The translations under genes and the position numbers were made by a program. Below are positions 1 through 11,761 of a stretch of 64,000 bases of DNA, one piece after another. This DNA comes from Hypholoma sublateritium FD-334 SS-4 (Eukaryota > Basidiomycota > Agaricomycetes > Agaricales > Strophariaceae), in the NCBI GenBank assembly GCA_000827495.1, contig KN817542.1:351446-415445 (forward strand), given 5' to 3'. Each line of letters opens with the position of its first letter. Position 1 is the stretch's first letter. The notes below the pieces were generated by a model. The model had not been told where the DNA came from and searched no databases. It saw only the letters and a program-made list of their open reading frames with translations.

Positions 1-750
1 CGAGGTGAATTGTCCCGTATTGGGGCGTCAGACCCTCCGACACTAGGTCCTGGGAATGGGACTAAAGATAGCTACCGAACGACATTCGCTTACTGCATTG
101 TCATGATGGGGGGTCTAAATCTGAAATGAAGCTTGCAGTGGTCGCCGACCGTACCACGTGCAGATCGAATGAAAAGCATGTTACAATAGCATGTTTATAT
201 ATAAGTATTACTTCAACAAAGCCCCGGAAAGAGCGAATCAATTTTGTGATCACACCGATCCTGCTACCTTTCAATCCTCTCCGTTTGATCTGACGGTTTC
301 TTTCGACATCAGGTCAAGGAACCGTTGTTATTACCTAAAAGTATACCATCCTGCATGGACATGATCAACGCTCAAAGTTTCAAAGATAGATTTACGAGGA
401 TTCACGTGCTGTATTTGACTGCGTTGCGAAGGCAACCGAGGACGATGCCGCTGACCTCATCCAGCATTTACAACATCGCTACTGCCGCCATGTACAAACA
501 AGGATCGCAAGACCATATGCTACCACACCGTTTGCCTTTGTCTGGATGAACCGCTCCATGGCCCAGCCCCGCAACTCCGACGGAGAGAGGACTGTAACCT
601 GGGGGACGTATCGGCCTTTTCCTTGCTTCCGTGTGGCATCAGCGAGCTTCAGGAGGCATCAGGTGGGATTTGGGTGGCATCGCCGGGCCAAAGCCACCAA
701 ATTTCTCACATACCCCTTGGCCATCCAGATGAGCCACCCCATTGTTCCCG
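1..750. other. Upstream intergenic region, no gene recognised
   Basis: I find no reading frame with family resemblance or consistent splice signals here. Short open frames exist on the + strand (about 325-755) but they overlap in different frames and lead into the promoter of the secreted-protein gene at 955. The last part is C-rich on the + strand. Confidence 0.5.
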
Positions 751-759
751 TATAAATAA
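751..759 (+). promoter_or_regulatory. TATA box of the CBM19-like gene
   Basis: TATAAATAA stands about 200 bp before the ATG at 955, followed by a CT-rich stretch of the kind that often marks fungal transcription starts. Assignment is by position and sequence only. Confidence 0.55.
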
Positions 760-954
760 GGCGGGCGAAGTCCTGTGTCTCTCACTCCGCCTTTCCCTTC
801 CGCATTCTTTCTTTCCCATCTCCAGCCCGGCGCTGTGTCCTGCTTATTTGCTTAGGTCCAGTAACTCGCGCTCGGTGTTCAACAAGTCCAGCGTCCATCT
901 TGCTGCTCCCTTTTTTCACCTTCGATTAAATAATCCAAGTCCCCGCTTTTCGAG

Positions 955-2482
955 ATGGTTCAACTCTCAACCCTTTTTATTGGCCTGGTCGCCGTCGCCA
1001 CTTCCACCCATGCCGCGCCCATTGTCTTGAACAAGCGCATTGCGCAAGTCATCGCCGACTCCACCACAAAGTGGTCAGCAGCCTGCGTACGTGCCACAAT
1101 CCAGTTTTCGCATGTAAAATTTTCTGATGTCATTGTTTCTCGCTTAGACTGCCGCGGGCGGAGGACAACAATGCAACCCGCTTTCCATTACGGCTTTCAG
1201 CACGCTCCTCGCCGCGCCCGGACCCTGCGAGCAGCAGGACGCCGCCGACCAGATGGTGAACCTGGCCAAAAGTCTCGGAAGCAGCGAGCTGCTCGCGCTG
1301 TCCCAGATCTTCGCCCAGCAGCCAAGGAACAGTGTCAGTTAATTATTCCCTTTATATCTCGTCTTGGTTCATTGTTATTGATAACTGTTCTATTCTTAGC
1401 CGAACTCAGTTGCCACACCGTACTGCCAGAAGGCCCCACAAAATGCGGAGCTCAACGGGCTCTTCCAATGTCAATTCGTGGGGTCTAACCAGAAACTCTT
1501 CGCTGGCGGTGCGGCGCTGGGTCAGGCCGGCACCATTCCCTTCGGGCGCACCGCCGTGCTTAACCCCCTAGGTTCCTGCCCAGCGAACCCCTCTGGCCCC
1601 ATCGCCGATGGCACGCAGCTGACGGATATTACGTCGAGCCCAGGCGTCCCAGACAGCAGCTCAGGTTCGTCGGCGCCCGCTGCCACTACCAAAGCCAAGT
1701 CGACTGCCGCTACTGTGACTACTCAATCTGCCGCAGCAACTTCCGCCGTTACAGCCACAGCTGCGCCGCCCACGGCCACCACGGCTGCCACGACCGCTTC
1801 CACTGGTTTCGCGCTCTCTAACGGCCAGGCCGCGCAAGCGCTCAACCAGAAATTCGCCACGCTCACCGCCTCGTCTGCGTGTACGGAGGGCGAGAACGCA
1901 TGCGTCAACGGTGGCTTCGCACAGTGCGTCGGCGGGAAGTTTGCGATCACGGCCTGCGCCGCGCCCGCGGTGTGCGTCGCGCTCCCGCTTGTCAATTCGG
2001 CGGGTACCTCGATCACCTGCGACACTACCGCGGACGCTCTCGCGCGCATTGCTGAAACCGGCGCGATCGGAGGGCTCACCGGTGACAGCGCTGCTAGCGC
2101 ACCTGCCGCCTCATCCGCCAGTGCCGTTGACTCCGCTGCTCCGGCAACTGCAACTCCCTCCCCGCAAGTCGACACCGCTGCCGCGTCGAGCTCATCGAGC
2201 TTTGCGCTCTCTAACGGCCAGGCGGCGCAGGCTCTCAACAAGAAGTTCGCTACGCTGAGCGCCTCCTCTGCGTGCACGGCCGGCGAGAACGCGTGCATCA
2301 ACGGCGGTTTTGCTCAGTGTGTCGGCGGGAGCTTCGTCGTCACCCCGTGCGCTGCGTCCTTGCAGTGCGTTGCACTCCCGCTTGTCAATTCGGCGGGCAC
2401 GTCAATCACCTGCGACACGACTGCCGACGCGCTCACCCGCATTGGAAACACTGGTGCGACTGGGGGGCTCACCGGGGCATGA
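955..2482 (+). CDS. Secreted protein with two CBM19-like Cys-rich modules
   Basis: Exons 955-1086, 1148-1333 and 1400-2482 give 466 aa. Residues 1-20 form a signal peptide. A Cys-bearing N-terminal domain (about 21-185) is shared with the next gene; a Ser/Thr/Ala/Pro-rich linker follows. The C-terminal part holds two near-identical modules of about 85 residues, each starting ALSNGQAAQALN and containing GENAC.NGGFAQCVGG, a Cys pair and a final SITCDTTADA block. I recognise these modules as resembling basidiomycete CBM19 chitin-binding modules, with another Ser/Ala linker between them. The expected role is an extracellular or cell-wall chitin-binding protein; no catalytic domain is seen. The two modules are so alike that recent internal duplication or gene conversion is likely. 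The ATG was chosen because it directly precedes the signal peptide and lies 200 bp after a TATA box. Confidence 0.8.
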
Positions 2483-3271
2483 GTGCCAGCCCAATCATGG
2501 TTGACGGTCTCTTTTTACGCTCACGCGCTTGACGCGCGGGGGCGATGTCTTTGTTATGGGATAACGCACTGTTTTCCCCGCCTCTCCTTCCTTAATTTTA
2601 TTCTACGTACACGAAATTCATCATCCATCTACGTCCATTTGTATTATAGCTCACCACAAATCAATTTACCCATGTATCTCAAGAAACAAGTACTGTGCCT
2701 TATAAGTTTGATTGCTCTAAGCGTCAGTCTTGAGACCTGCCCAAGAGCGCTAGTTTGTCTGCTGTCCGTCAAGTGTTTAACATGGCTCCTGCGCGACTTA
2801 ATACCGAGAACTTGCCGAGAACAATCAAATTCTTCGCATTGCCGTAAACTGATGGGATAGTTTTGCTTTTGGTGTGATGGGTGGACAACTGTGGACAATT
2901 GCAACAATTAAAATTAGTAAGCGACCGACGGTCTGAGAGCCTTGGCATTGCAGTTCGACTCAAATTGCGACCACAATATTCTACTAGCAGGCCGACACCA
3001 GTGACAGGTTGTGGAAGGCCACGCCAAAGTTGCCAGGCCCGCAATCTCTATTGTCCCGGCCGCGTACGAGGAATTGTATTTAAGTGACAGTCCCCACCAT
3101 GCCACAATATCTGATATCCCACTGCCGTCTGCATCTTGTCTGCGCTTGTTCTCTATTTTCCACCTCCATAGTCAAACTCTAGCCCGGTGCTTAGAGAAGA
3201 AGAATCGCCTCAAAGGTTCTGTTGACATTGTCGCTCGCTTACCTTTCAAACTACTTGTTGAAAAAAAAGGG
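2483..3271. other. Intergenic region between tandem paralogs
   Basis: This holds the 3' end of the first paralog and the promoter of the second. TATTTAAG near 3075 is a possible TATA element about 195 bp before the second ATG. Open frames on both strands (2483-3105) lack family resemblance and splice consistency, so no gene is called. Confidence 0.5.
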
Positions 3272-4259
3272 ATGGTCCGCCTTTCTGCTACTTGTATTGG
3301 CCTTCTCTCAGCAGCAGCCTCTGCTCATGCTCTGACTCTAAATGTAACGTCGCTATTACCAGAGGATAGCATCGTTCAGAACACCACCGCGGCTCTTGCC
3401 CCATGGAAAGAAGTCTGCGTATGTAGTATCGGTTCTTCACAGTCTTACCTGTCCACTGACATATATTAACGTAGCAAGCTTTGTCGGCTGACCCTTCGAA
3501 TCCCCTCTGTCAAACATTCGCTTCTATAGCTGAAAACAGTCTGAAAGACACAGAAAATCCCTGTGCCCGGCAGGACGCCGCCGACGCACTGATATTCGCG
3601 TCTAACTTTGGCAATGCCACTTTAATCACCCTCGCCCAAATCTTCGTGCAGCAGCCGGCGAATAGTGTCAGTGACTTTCAAATTCTGTTCATCGGGCAAA
3701 TAAAATATCAGAACACACACTGACAACTTTTTCTCTATCATAGGTACGCGGATTCGCCAACCCCTTCTGTCAACGAGCGCCCTTGAGCTCTCAGCTCATT
3801 GGTTTATACCCGTGCCAATTTGCCTCGTCCGTCGACCAGACCGACGGAGATCCCGGCGCGCTTCCGCTCGGCGTCACCGACCCGGTCAGCCCACCGGGTT
3901 CCTGCCTTGTGCACCCAGCCGGTCCCATTGAGGATGGGACACAGTTGGTGGATGTCATTGACTTGTCTGAGATTCCTGGTACTGTGTCCCAATCTAGTCC
4001 TGTGTCCGAATCCCCTGCTCCCACAAGCAGTGTGTCGGTCCCGCCGTCCACCGCTAGCGATGCGCCTTCCAGCAACGAGGGCGCGGTAATCATCGCGGAC
4101 ACCACCATGCAGCCCCGGGCGCCTTCCTCCACTAGCGATACGGGGGAGAGTAGCGTACTTGCGCTCATGTCCGCGGATATTGTTGCGCTGAACAAGCTCT
4201 TGACCCCAAGTGCAACTGCTGCGAGTCCCCGCATGGTCAAGAAGCGACGCGCTCTGTAA
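3272..4259 (+). CDS. Secreted paralog lacking CBM19-like modules
   Basis: Exons 3272-3418, 3475-3666 and 3744-4259 give 284 aa. A signal peptide (1-20) is followed by the N-terminal domain of the upstream neighbour: a Cys ends exon 1, the phrase QDAADA....LAQIF.QQP.NS spans exon 2, and FCQ.AP....L..L..CQF plus GPI.DGTQL.D lie in exon 3. Both intron positions and phases match the upstream gene, so the two are tandem duplicates. The C-terminal half here is a Ser/Thr/Pro-rich tail ending in Lys/Arg, with no Cys modules. It is probably extracellular. The function of the shared domain is unknown to me; binding to a wall polymer is only inferred from the sister gene. Confidence 0.75.
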
Positions 4260-4570
4260 TCTCTGTGCGGCTTTTCCAGATCATGATTCATACTATTTAA
4301 CTTGAAATAATTTATTTCCAATATATGTACTACCATATACCCACCGCTCATTACATACATACCAAATGGAAAATATTATCTTTCTTCCTGGCTGCTGCCG
4401 GTGCTAGCAAGTAAGCCGAGCTGTAATTTCATTAAATGTTCGAAGTGACTATCGAATTTTGGATTATTTATAGCTCACGAAAACATTACCGGGCCGGAAT
4501 CCGTGTTGGCCTCTGGTTGGCAAGTATCAACAACGATTTTTGGAATCTAGCCATATCTTTGTTCTTCAAC

Positions 4571-6318
4571 ATGCCAATGATTGAAGAGGTCGAAGATGAT
4601 TCCCCGATGGTCAAACAGGAAGACGAACCAGAGCTAGAACATCTACTGAAGCAACTCACTATCCCGCCCGAGTACAGTCGTCCTGAGTACCTCTCTGAGA
4701 ACCCACTTCCGGCTCTCGAAACGTGGAAGAGAAAGACGATAGCAGTCCTCGAGGACATACAGCGGATCGTCAAGTTGCAGGGCACGCGAGCTTTGGACAC
4801 GGAGGCGCGCGCAGATGTCGTGTTTGCGGTAGTGCCTTTCGCGCCGGTCAGGAGTGGAAGCGGTCTCGAACGCGATTCGACGCCTCTTCGTGAAGAATGG
4901 GTAGAAGAACGTGCGGGGACTTTAGCTCGAGGTCAGTTTTACCCAATTCCTGGTGCTTATGCTGCTGAGATGCAATGCCTAGGGATCCTCGCATTGCCTC
5001 AGACCTCTCCTTCCCTTGACCTCGTCAGAGAAGTGCTTACGCACAACCTCAAACCGATCTTCAAAGAAAGCCCTCATCCGAACCTGAACACAGAGACCGG
5101 GCGCAAGCTGGGAGGCTATGCCGGGGGACCGATGGCAATGCAGGACTACTATGAGGAACAGGTCTGGAAAGAATATCCAGGAATTGGCAAGGTAGTCCTA
5201 TGGTGTGTGCGCCATATTCCGGTATGCATCCGTCGCCCCGAAATTCGAATGGAGTCTGAATTTCTGCAGGAAGACGCGTACGAAAATATGTGGCATCTCA
5301 TTATTCCCCCAGTCATGACATTATTGGATGACTACGAAGCCAAACACAAGCTTCAAGGGGTGTATGTTGTTCAAGAAATGCTCCAAAATGTTCCGAAGGA
5401 TCTTCTCAAAAGGACAGGGATCGCAGGCCTTGTACAACAAGTACGCTCCATGGCCTGCCCAGACAGACTCATACTCATGCCCAATACTAGTCTCTGAGGA
5501 CCTGCCTATCCCATCTTCAAAGCCCAGAAACAGCAGAACTCATAAAAAATGCGATCGCCGCATCTCTATCTTTAATTCTTCTGACCACGTCCATAGGACC
5601 GGGGAGTAAGGCTCCTGCGGAGCGATTTGATGAACTCTCCTCACTGTTGGGTCAAGGAATCATCAATGATATCTGGCTCTACGCAGAAGACAAGCCAGGA
5701 GCCATTCATGCCACATTTGAAGCCCTCCCGCCACTACTAACTGCGCTTGATGTTGGCAGCGTTCGTTTCCTCAAAGTGCGTGCGCTCATCATTGCCGGGC
5801 GAGACGAATATCTTACGCGCGCATAAATTAGTCCCTCATGCCGCAATTGGCGCATTCGCTCATACCTCAGCCATTACTCCCTGCGGACAGAGATCTTCAG
5901 ATTTCTGCACTTCTGGTCTTGAAGACAATTCTAGCTGTTTGCAGTCCCAGAATACCATTTTGGAAGGAAACGATCTTAGACGCCGTCGGTAGGTGCTGGG
6001 TTGGCATACAAGATGAAGAAAGGAAGGGTTCCAATAGTGAGTTAGCTACTATACTTGATTCAACGAGTTCTAATTTTATTATCCGATTTAAGAATTACCC
6101 GGGGATGAGAAGCTCAGAAAGGATGTGAAAGAGCAACTGCAAAGCATATGCGTCGAATTGGCTCGAATCTGCCCGTCAGTGATTAAGGTATGATTCTTCG
6201 ACAAGCATCATTCTAATCTCTGACTCACAAAATCCGTCTATCTCAGAACGAATACCCGAGGTTCATCAAGGCAGACAAAGATTTATTCCAAAATCTCCTG
6301 CCTCAAATCAACGCATAG
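4571..6318 (+). CDS. tti2: TTI2-like subunit of the TTT co-chaperone complex
   Basis: Exons 4571-5440, 5491-5775, 5832-6036, 6093-6187 and 6247-6318 give 508 aa, mostly helical and HEAT-like. The stretches LTHNLKPIFKESPHPN, VWKEYPG and VLWCVRHI resemble the Tti2 family (Pfam Tti2), the partner of Tel2 and Tti1 that stabilises PIKK kinases such as TOR and ATM. The first ATG followed by an acidic leader (MPMIEEVEDD) was chosen; an upstream frame stays open to 4436 but has no family resemblance. All five exons join in phase and length fits the family. The gene converges with the M20 peptidase gene, 400 bp away. The family call rests on memory of a few conserved blocks and is moderate; the exon model is stronger. 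Confidence 0.62.
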
Positions 6319-6721
6319 GAGGATGCTGCAGCCCTCACAGCGAAGACTGCATGATCATCAAATCCTGTTAGTTCGGTCGATATTTAAGTCCGTAGGAGGA
6401 TGTCACAGCCAGTATAATCAGGCCTGTTCAATAGGAAATATTGCTACCATCTGTATATGATCCTGTCCAGCAAGGAACCCGAATCGTTCGCACAAACGTA
6501 GTGTACCACGATGTCCACAGTCCAATGAACACCTTGTGACCTGGTATGGAATAGAATCCTGACGGGCCGTCGCTGTTCTAGGAATAAAACACTATCGTTC
6601 GAATGACTAGCCTTTTCCGCATACAACAATCCCTATTTTGAACTCTTTCGGTACCATATGCACATCCTTCTCCAAGTTATACATTCCCAAATAGATCGAT
6701 CTCAAACACTGGCTTATGATA
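6319..6721. other. Intergenic region between convergent genes
   Basis: This is the shared 3' flank of the TTI2-like (+) and M20 peptidase (-) genes. Nothing gene-like was recognised. Confidence 0.5.
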
Positions 6722-9207
6722 TTAGAAACTTGTAGCCTCATCAGCATTCAAGATGAGCGTCGTGAAGAATCTGATCTGCTCCAAGAACGAGTCGATATTG
6801 TGGACTGCAAAGCCCAACAGTCAGAACGTAGCCCGGAAAAGGCGCGAAAACACCCAGCTTACATTCATTGACCGTGTGGATTCCAGCAAGGGGGCTGTCC
6901 GCGATCGCGGCGTTATGGTGGTTGTACCGGAAGATATGGGGCGAAAGCTTCCAGTAGAAGCGCGTGTCTATAAAGTCATACACGCGCGAGTCAGCATCGC
7001 GAGGCAATCAGAGGCAAGCCCCATTCATACCGGTGTTCCCGGACATCATGCTCGGAGCGACGATGACGGAGTCCACGTCCTGGATTGCGCGGTGGACATT
7101 GTACGTCGCCTTGATCGTGCCCGACAGTAGCTGGTACGGCGCGGCGTCCTTGCCGGTAGGAGTGACCGGCGCGGGCTCGAGCCCGCCGTCGAACGCGTCG
7201 CTGAGCGTCAGCGTGCCGCTCGCGGGCGCCCCCTCCGCCGACACTTGCTGGCCGAATGCGGTGTACGTGAGATTAAACTTGTGCCCGAGTCTCTCGAGCA
7301 GCTCGGTGTTGGACTGCTTGGTCTCGTCCAGCGAGCTATAATGTAGTTTCGCATATGGTCAGCCCATGTACACACGTCGGGGAAGACTAGAGCAGCCACG
7401 TACCTGACAACGGCGATGCGGTGGTTGACGAGGGCCGACGCGCGTTCGGGAAGCGCATTAGATTTCACACCTCCTTCGATGCGGGTGATGGCCTGGGTGG
7501 TGCCAACGAGGCTGCTGAGGACGAGGTCCTTTTGGATGAAGCTTGAGAGACGGCGGAGAGCTTTGTTTGACGATGCAGATTTCTTGATGGTGTGGCGCAG
7601 TACAGAAGGCACGTCGTTTCCATGTTCAGCTACACACTGCAAAGTGCTGTAAATTGGTTCATCCCTGGTCTATGTGATGAACGGTGACTATCAGCGTGAA
7701 AAAATGAGTGCATCAGCAACAATACATACAATTTCAACCTTGTGAGGGTGCTTTTCGTAATGGACAAGTAATGCGGATAGAATTCCAATGCTCTGATAAC
7801 GAGCTTAATATATCAGCATTCAGTGAGAGGGCGAAACATACGGTATGCGCGGGAGGAATACTGGAATGCCCGCCGGCAGCCGTGACCTCGACCAAGACGT
7901 TTATGAAACCTTTCTCGGCAATTCCAGGAGTGGCGATGATAGATCCATATTGCTTGGTGAAACCGGCTGTAGAGAGAAGACGTTAAGTAGACCAACACAT
8001 TGAATTCTTCCAGATAACCTACAGCCTTCATCTACAATCATTGCAAATCCATTTTCACCGTAGACACCCAAAAGATATTCGCCGAGCGCGCCGGCCCCCT
8101 AACAAATTTAAATCAGCCATCGGGAACACGATATGACGATAGCGAAGACGGAATTTACATGGAACCCAGCGGACTCCTCATCGAAGCCGAACGACAGCAC
8201 AATAGTCCTGGTCGGCTGGAATTCGGCCTCTAATAGCGTCTCAATTGTTGACCTATAGCAGCAATTATAACGCGGTACCACTAACAGAGATAGGGGTACC
8301 TACAAGATGCCGATGAGCCCACTCTTATCATCCATGCTGCCGCGCCCCCAGATCCGCTCGCCTGCAGGCGCCGGTAAAATTAGCACGGCCCCAGCAGTAG
8401 GCACATGTACGTACCGTCGAAGTACCCGGAATACGGAGGGTGTGTCCACTGATCGACCGTACTGGGATCGACAGGGACGACATCTGGGGGAGCATGGGAT
8501 TACATACCGGCATGGTGAGCAAATAGTCAGGGCCGTATAACGAGATGCGCGCGTACCCTGGTGCGCGGCGAGGAGCAGCGGCTTAAGCGACGCGTCGGTG
8601 CCCTTCCACTCGTAGTAGAGCCCGTACGTGTTGACCTTGGTCAGCTTGAGGCTCGTATGGCTGGCATATATACACGCATGAGTCAGCGGCCTAGTGATTG
8701 ACGCGCGGTACCGCACTCACACAAGCGGGAACGCGCCGAGAAGGTAGTCGTGGAACGGCGCGAACGCCTCCCAGCGCGGATCGGTGCCAACGGGGTCCAT
8801 ATTATCGTACGATTCGGTGCTAGACAGGAAATATGCATCATTGCGTTCTTAGCTTCACCAAAGAGACGCGCCAGTGGCAGCTACACTTACGGCACCCTAA
8901 CCGCGCCAGAGAGCCAGTCCACCGCGCTCGTCTTGAAGGCAGGTGTCCCGATCTTGTCATTGAGTGCAGTCCACACGTCCGCGTTCTTCGTGGGCGTCAG
9001 CACGTCTGCCTGGGGACAGGCAGCCTCGCCAGAGTTGTACAGGTAGGAGTTCTCCCTGGCTTCATGTCCTAGATGGACACAGACGTAGAGACCCAGCAAG
9101 ACAAGGAACTTCCGAGAGCGCCAGAAGGGTTTTGGGCGCGCCGCGAGCGCGGTTTCAACTGTTGTCGGCAGGACACCTTGGCCGCCTTTCTCGTTCAGCG
9201 ATGGCAT
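6722..9207 (-). CDS. CPS1: Vacuolar carboxypeptidase S-like M20 metallopeptidase
   Basis: Thirteen exons on the minus strand: 9207-8891, 8819-8721, 8660-8557, 8483-8415, 8361-8304, 8252-8159, 8098-8023, 7966-7842, 7792-7730, 7669-7404, 7335-7031, 6967-6863 and 6804-6722. They join in phase to 587 aa, the usual size for fungal CPS1. A basic N-terminus and one hydrophobic segment (about 33-47) fit a type II vacuolar membrane anchor. M20 motifs are complete: AAHQDVVPV (H172, D174), GRGSMDDK (D207), DEES (E241/E242, catalytic base and metal ligand), DEG (D270) and GIHTVNE (H556). The expected reaction is release of C-terminal residues from peptides in the vacuole, or hydrolysis of N-acyl amino acids, with two zinc ions. 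Introns run from 49 to about 73 bp. The start is the first ATG in exon 1. Confidence 0.9.
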
Positions 9208-9817
9208 AGTAGTGTGGTGTGAAGAAGGATATCATGTAATCGCCCGTGGAGCTTTATAAGGAACCGACGAAATCTCACAACCGTATGGCGCACGTCTATC
9301 AGAAATGTGTGCGGTCCGCCTGATCCGTGGCAACGGCAAACAATTCACCCTAATCTGCACTGCTTTTCCCCGGACAAGGTTTCGAGAATGAGGACAGCAA
9401 AAGGACGTCGAACTCACGATGAAAGATATTTGTTGACAGCGTAGACTCATCTCGCAGTGCTCGCATACTGAACGTAAAACAGTGACATCCGTCAGAGCTA
9501 GCATTGACAACCTGGCCGTTAGAAGGGCGCTTGCTCCATTGGAATGAATCATTCGAAAACGTTAAACCCAGATTGCTTGAACCCATATGGCAGACGTATC
9601 TGTACTCGATGACGAGGTGAGCCCAGTGGCATCTAGGTGAATGACCTAGCCAGATGAAACTAATCGTCTCCATGACACGCCTCTTCCCCTATAATAGGCT
9701 GCGATTTGCGAAGGTAATGAATAAGAAAACTCATAAAGCGTGCATAGGCATGATGGCGCATGTAATGATTTTGTGCGTAGAGATACAAGTAAAGACAAGA
9801 CCAGAGCGGAGATCCGT
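9208..9817. other. Intergenic region between M20 peptidase and RPS15
   Basis: This contains the promoter of the minus-strand peptidase and the 3' flank of RPS15. Several short minus-strand frames are present but none continues the neighbouring genes or shows a family motif. Confidence 0.5.
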
Positions 9818-10616
9818 TTACTTGAGGGGGATGCTGGAAGCGGCATGTCAGTTACGCCTGCTCTCACCGATGCGTGATGCACATACAATCGGGAGGAGTG
9901 GGTGGCACCGATACCGGGGCGACCGTGCTTGACGGGGCGGTACGAGCATGAGAACTCGGCGAGGTAGTGCCCAGTCATCTCGGGCTTGATCTCGACAGAG
10001 TTGAACACCTGGTAAATACGAATTCAGTAAATCGTCCATATATTCCCCTTCCCATTACACGATCTCCACCTCCGTCCCCAACCCAATGAATGTAAATTGA
10101 CACACACCTTTCCGTTGTAGATGCCGACTACGCTGCCAATCATCTCGGGGACGATAATCATGTCGCGGAGATGTGTCTTCACGACAGCGGGCTTCTCATT
10201 GGGGGGAGCCTCCTTCTTGGCCTTGCGGAGCTTCTTGATCAGTCCGAGGGGTTTGCGCTTGAGACCACGCTGGAAACGACGGCGGGCACGGGCGTGGACG
10301 AGCTAATGGGTGCAAAAAGGTTCCTCGATATTTGAATAGGTGTGAATTAGAATTATGCACATACTTCAACGAACTACACAGTAAACCCAGGAAAATCAGA
10401 ATTTCAAGTCTGCTGCATTATCGGAGGAAACACACCTCCTCATTTCCCAGGTCAAGGAGCTTTTCGAGCTCAACTCCACGGTAAGAGAACGTACGGAAGG
10501 TACGCTTCTTCTTGATCTCGGCGGCCAGCGTAGGGTCGGTGATTTCAGCCTACAGACACCACGATCAGCATTTCGTGCTCCCTGAATGACCTCCGCAAGC
10601 AAAATGTGCGCACCAT
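9818..10616 (-). CDS. RPS15: 40S ribosomal protein S15 (uS19)
   Basis: Exons 10616-10614 (the ATG alone), 10549-10436, 10373-10365 (9 nt, Phe-Val-Glu), 10302-10108, 10008-9887 and 9833-9818 give 152 aa. The protein matches the strongly conserved uS19 core: [50 protein letters not shown] and [19 protein letters not shown] at the C-terminus. It sits in the small-subunit head near the decoding centre. Dropping the 9-nt exon would remove FVE, which the family keeps, so I regard it as real. The gene is divergent from RPP2 across about 400 bp. The ATG-only first coding exon recurs in the V-ATPase G gene in this window. Confidence 0.95.
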
Positions 10617-11017
10617 GATTGATGTTGGCGGTTGTCGGCGGCGGTGGGGTGTGCTTGAGGATGCGGGCGAGCGGAGTGCGAAACCAACACGAATGTGGGA
10701 ATTGTGCTGAATTGTGGCTGAAAACGTATCACGTGGTACTGTACAGTTCATCCTTCCCAGCGCCGATCGTGCACTATTGCCTCCCTACACGTCGTCAAAA
10801 CCATCTTTTCGGCTAGAAACCTCAGGTCTTCCCTCGCGGATTAAATGTGAGTGCCCGCTGGACGCAGGGCGACGAGAGATCTCAAGTTGAACTGTCGGCA
10901 GTGATTTGTGGCTACCGATCTTATAACTTTCCATCAGACCCCCTCAAAAACTCAAAGTACGCGGGATCAGGGATATTATCTCGGGCCTTGGCTAACCACG
11001 CGCGCTTGTTTTCTTAG
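10617..11017. promoter_or_regulatory. Bidirectional promoter of two ribosomal protein genes
   Basis: RPS15 reads left from 10616 and RPP2 reads right from 11018, so about 400 bp must carry both promoters. A 5' UTR intron for RPP2 is likely: GTGAGT at 10847 and a T-rich acceptor TTTTCTTAG ending directly before the ATG. No clear TATA box is seen, as is common for ribosomal genes. Confidence 0.6.
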
Positions 11018-11506
11018 ATGCGTAACATTGCTGCATACCTCCTCCTCCAGGCCGGTGGCAACGCCGCCCCCACCGCTGCTGACATCAAGAAGCTCCTTGC
11101 TGTTGTCGGCGTCGAGACCGACGATGCGCGCCTCGAGACCCTCATCTCCGAGCTCCAGGGCAAGTCCACTGCAGAGGTACGACAGATGACGGCTATTACA
11201 AACCCTCCATGCCCTAACCTCCTTTACAGCTGATCGCTGAGGGCTCTTCCAAGCTCGCCTCCGTAAGTATCATCAACGGATATATTTAACTGCCGCTCAT
11301 ATCTTCACACAGGTCCCATCTGGAGGTGCTGCCGCCTCTTCCGCCCCCGCTGCTGGAGGCGCTGCCCCTGCTGCTGCTATTGAGGAGAAGAAGGAGGAGA
11401 AGGTCGAGGAGAAGGTTTGTGTGCAGTTTTATGTGGGCCGGGCTGTACTGATGATCCGGTGCAGGAGGAGTCTGACGACGACATGGGCTTCGGTCTGTTC
11501 GATTAG
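11018..11506 (+). CDS. RPP2: 60S acidic ribosomal protein P2
   Basis: Exons 11018-11176, 11230-11262, 11313-11414 and 11465-11506 give 111 aa, the normal P2 length. It has the P2 N-terminal dimerisation domain ([29 protein letters not shown]), an Ala/Gly-rich hinge, a Glu/Lys stretch and the invariant stalk tail [12 protein letters not shown]. It acts with P0 and P1 on the large-subunit stalk to recruit elongation factors. All phases agree. The start matches the family and follows directly after a probable 5' UTR intron. Confidence 0.96.
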
Positions 11507-11761
11507 AGAGAGTGTAGCTAGCACTAGTATTTGTAATATTGTGAATTACAGCACGTCCTCGGAGACTCCGCAGTGTGTGAGCAAACTGTTTGAGGGTGCG
11601 ATTGCTCGGACATATGTCCAGATATGGAGCCGGCGGTCGGTGGAGGTAGGGGCACGTGGGTCCGTTAGACTGGCCCTGATCCAGCTTTTGCCGCCGGACC
11701 GATAGCTGAGTGGACGATGTGAAAATGACAACCACCCTTCTGTCCACCACCACCATCTCGA

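Noticed and set aside
1723..2301. Minus-strand frame of 192 codons opposite the CBM19-like modules
   Set aside because: It is the complement of a well-supported Cys-rich coding exon and has an Ala-rich composition typical of an antisense shadow.
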